Source: Treponema sp. (GTDB taxonomy: Bacteria > Spirochaetota > Spirochaetia > Treponematales > Breznakiellaceae). From it: a stretch of 5,900 nucleotides of DNA. Below are positions 5,701-5,900 of this stretch, piece by piece (positions within the stretch are counted from its first letter, which is position 1; each line of letters begins with the position of its first letter). Below the pieces are notes generated by a model. The model saw only the letters and a program-made list of their open reading frames with translations. It did no database searches and had not been told where the DNA came from. A program made the position numbers and the translations under genes. The stretch is taken from NCBI GenBank assembly GCA_031257695.1, contig JAIROB010000170.1, positions 1 to 5,900 on the forward strand, given 5' to 3'.

Positions 5701-5900
5701 GAGCGCGCCCGGTTCCCCATGCTCATGCCCAACGACCGCCCGGAACACCTGGAACTCGCGGAACGGATGATGACGGTCCGAAACAACCTGGCGGTGACCC
5801 TGGAAGCCCTGACCAATGCCACCGGCAACCGCGGCTACCGCTCCCGCGCCCTGGGCCTCTACGCGGAATCCTCCCGCGCCTGGGACTCCCTGACCCGCAA
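2743..5900 (+). CDS. flcA: FlcA-like periplasmic flagellar collar TPR protein, 3' end outside window
   Basis: The visible 1052 codons run open to the window edge, so the C-terminus is missing. Best match by architecture is FlcA, the spirochaetal collar protein (BB0326 in Borrelia) needed for the periplasmic flagellar collar and stator assembly. Domains: a short conserved-looking start MPSLEQLKNFKASFGGI (1-17); an acidic, Asp/Gly/Pro/Ala-rich region (about 18-432) with internal repeats; a helical segment (about 437-530); one membrane helix LRLSLFIALLTASVFYLGY (540-558), preceded by basic HRILPTLR, which places the N-terminus in the cytoplasm; then TPR-like helices outside. Clear TPR-like units begin at about 565 (ANSIYKQGHELIPRGNYAQA), 600 (WFYRYAEAF), 887 (YADLGDLEYF), 920 (IQYRMGAAHYQQEQWSPALD) and 953 (RLLNALGNVSYLRGDYFNA). 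The ATG at 2743 is the only possible upstream start because TGA precedes it directly; its ribosome binding site is weak (GAG at 2735-2737). Architecture and spirochaete context support the name, but other TPR membrane proteins are possible. Confidence 0.65.
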   Translation, partial: MPSLEQLKNFKASFGGIAGEPATLSQLNLPPDDLPLPDSEPVALPPSEEPPPPRSPETAARETPREAVPQPGAQDPAGEGGPPPLSEPDDLGLGFDFADLLGGGPANLPSPPAAEAAIEEAFSGPAPETNGGGAPLQEGPDVSEPDFDGTLAVPGEAGDGEAPFSADGISLEDFSPEDGFAGFDGAGVDGPGFDGPGMDGAAADLSADDAFGPDAGLDSLDFPDFDSAAEDAADLSGFSGIGLDAAQDAPDSPGFGEDVPAPGDEFAGTDDTEAFPDPGEDALNIADLPDFSDIALDAGPEFEGSPAEAEDPDAMAGLLDGFADAIESGRAAGDETGETDFGAAFPDMIDMAGGGDSPEGSSPEGAGAADPFDSFSPDGGEAGFSGGEASAAAPAAEADFALPGIDDLFGGNPPKIAGMAASPAAGTAETAAPEDTVEEIRLDEYELSQLRDTLSGYPLNLRIAIEEIIAEQAVAPNLMSSLIRLLTRNGSPREAAALAAKILGKPVPVPRGFEKKTGEDLEAEQASFRYIFVHRILPTLRLSLFIALLTASVFYLGYQFVYTPARANSIYKQGHELIPRGNYAQANERFNRAFRLHRQKDWFYRYAEAFRDERQYIYAEEKYDQLLDHFPRDKKGALDYAAMETNYLRNYPKADRILRRNLLEYSIDDREGLMALGDNNLLWGEIEPSRYEDARSSYARLLEVYGWQDPIVERMMKYFIRVDNLGEVLPLQQYFMTDPDRRRIAPSTLAELGGYLLDKRFEEVRGVPDEHIGRIEGIRDVLLRAVRAAPRLPEAHYHLARYYARFGSALEERQTLEIAARAFDTAAEESARRAGYRLNTQRRLGEILINSREFFAAEEQLVKGAALYEDALDRRVLTRSPEFGRIYADLGDLEYFAKSGNMPQALEYYLRSELNGWAPPEIQYRMGAAHYQQEQWSPALDRFFAVSSEVPANRRLLNALGNVSYLRGDYFNAQGYYTRLMDMLDAERARFPMLMPNDRPEHLELAERMMTVRNNLAVTLEALTNATGNRGYRSRALGLYAESSRAWDSLTR
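3286..3345 (+). repeat. tandem 30-bp repeat encoding GFDG-type decapeptides
   Basis: Two adjacent 30-bp units (3286-3315 and 3316-3345) agree at 25 of 30 positions and encode GFDGAGVDGP and GFDGPGMDGA (residues 182-201). Each unit is itself two related pentapeptides. They lie in the acidic cytoplasmic part of the collar-like protein. Confidence 0.7.
3441..3637 (+). repeat. 38-bp imperfect direct repeat in the acidic region of the collar-like gene
   Basis: Positions 3441-3478 and 3600-3637 agree at 33 of 38 bases and are 159 bases (53 codons) apart, so they are in the same frame. They encode DLSGFSGIGLDA (234-245) and DLPDFSDIALDA (287-298). Related acidic-aromatic segments such as LDSLDFPDFD (222-231) and GIDDLFGG lie nearby. 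This suggests a short linear motif multiplied by duplication. Confidence 0.7.

Noticed and set aside
4180..5748. A 522-codon open frame on the minus strand, antisense to the collar-like gene.
   Set aside because: It is a mirror of the GC-rich codon pattern of the real gene. Its translation is Gly/Val/Pro/Gln-rich without domains, while the plus strand gives clear TPR helices and a membrane segment.

Overview
The window looks like chromosomal DNA of a spirochaete, most likely a Treponema-type organism. This rests on three things: a very large membrane-anchored TPR protein that resembles the periplasmic flagellar collar protein FlcA, a lipoprotein with the relaxed spirochaetal lipobox (FSGC), and a PD-(D/E)XK-type protein with an 'NILEYKSPDD' block of a kind I recall as multicopy in treponemes. 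No database search was possible, so the lineage is an inference. The right part is visibly GC-rich. The 720-900 stretch is clearly AT-richer.

Layout. On the minus strand, 65-631 encodes a ZinT-like lipoprotein with its own perfect ribosome binding site and a plausible sigma-70 promoter (677-703). Between it and the next gene lies a 433-bp gene-free stretch. It holds a 174-bp MITE-like element (721-894) with perfect 21-bp terminal inverted repeats flanked by 7-bp direct repeats matching at 6 of 7 positions. It also holds a small terminator-like hairpin (972-990) and a second inverted repeat (1005-1051). Next, still on the minus strand, come two tightly linked genes: 2658-1912 encodes an exported protein with a C-terminal CBM48/AMPK-type glycogen-binding domain, and 1901-1065 encodes a PD-(D/E)XK (Rpn-like) nuclease-family protein. 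The stop codon of the first lies inside the ribosome binding site of the second.

An 84-bp divergent intergenic region (2659-2742) separates this pair from a plus-strand gene that starts at 2743 and runs off the right edge (1052 codons visible). Its product has an acidic, Asp/Gly/Pro/Ala-rich cytoplasmic N-terminal part of about 415 residues with internal repeats, a helical segment, one membrane helix (about 540-560) and a long periplasmic TPR region. This is the FlcA-like protein, expected to help build the collar around the periplasmic flagellar motor.

The most interesting points are two. First, a perfect AGGAGG eight bases ahead of an in-frame internal ATG in the nuclease gene could make a separate 66-residue C-terminal protein, the arrangement reported for E. 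coli Rpn toxins and their intragenic antitoxins. Second, the MITE-like insertion ends just upstream of the lipoprotein promoter. The genes do not form one obvious pathway: metal handling, an exported glycogen-binding fold, a nuclease and motility sit side by side.
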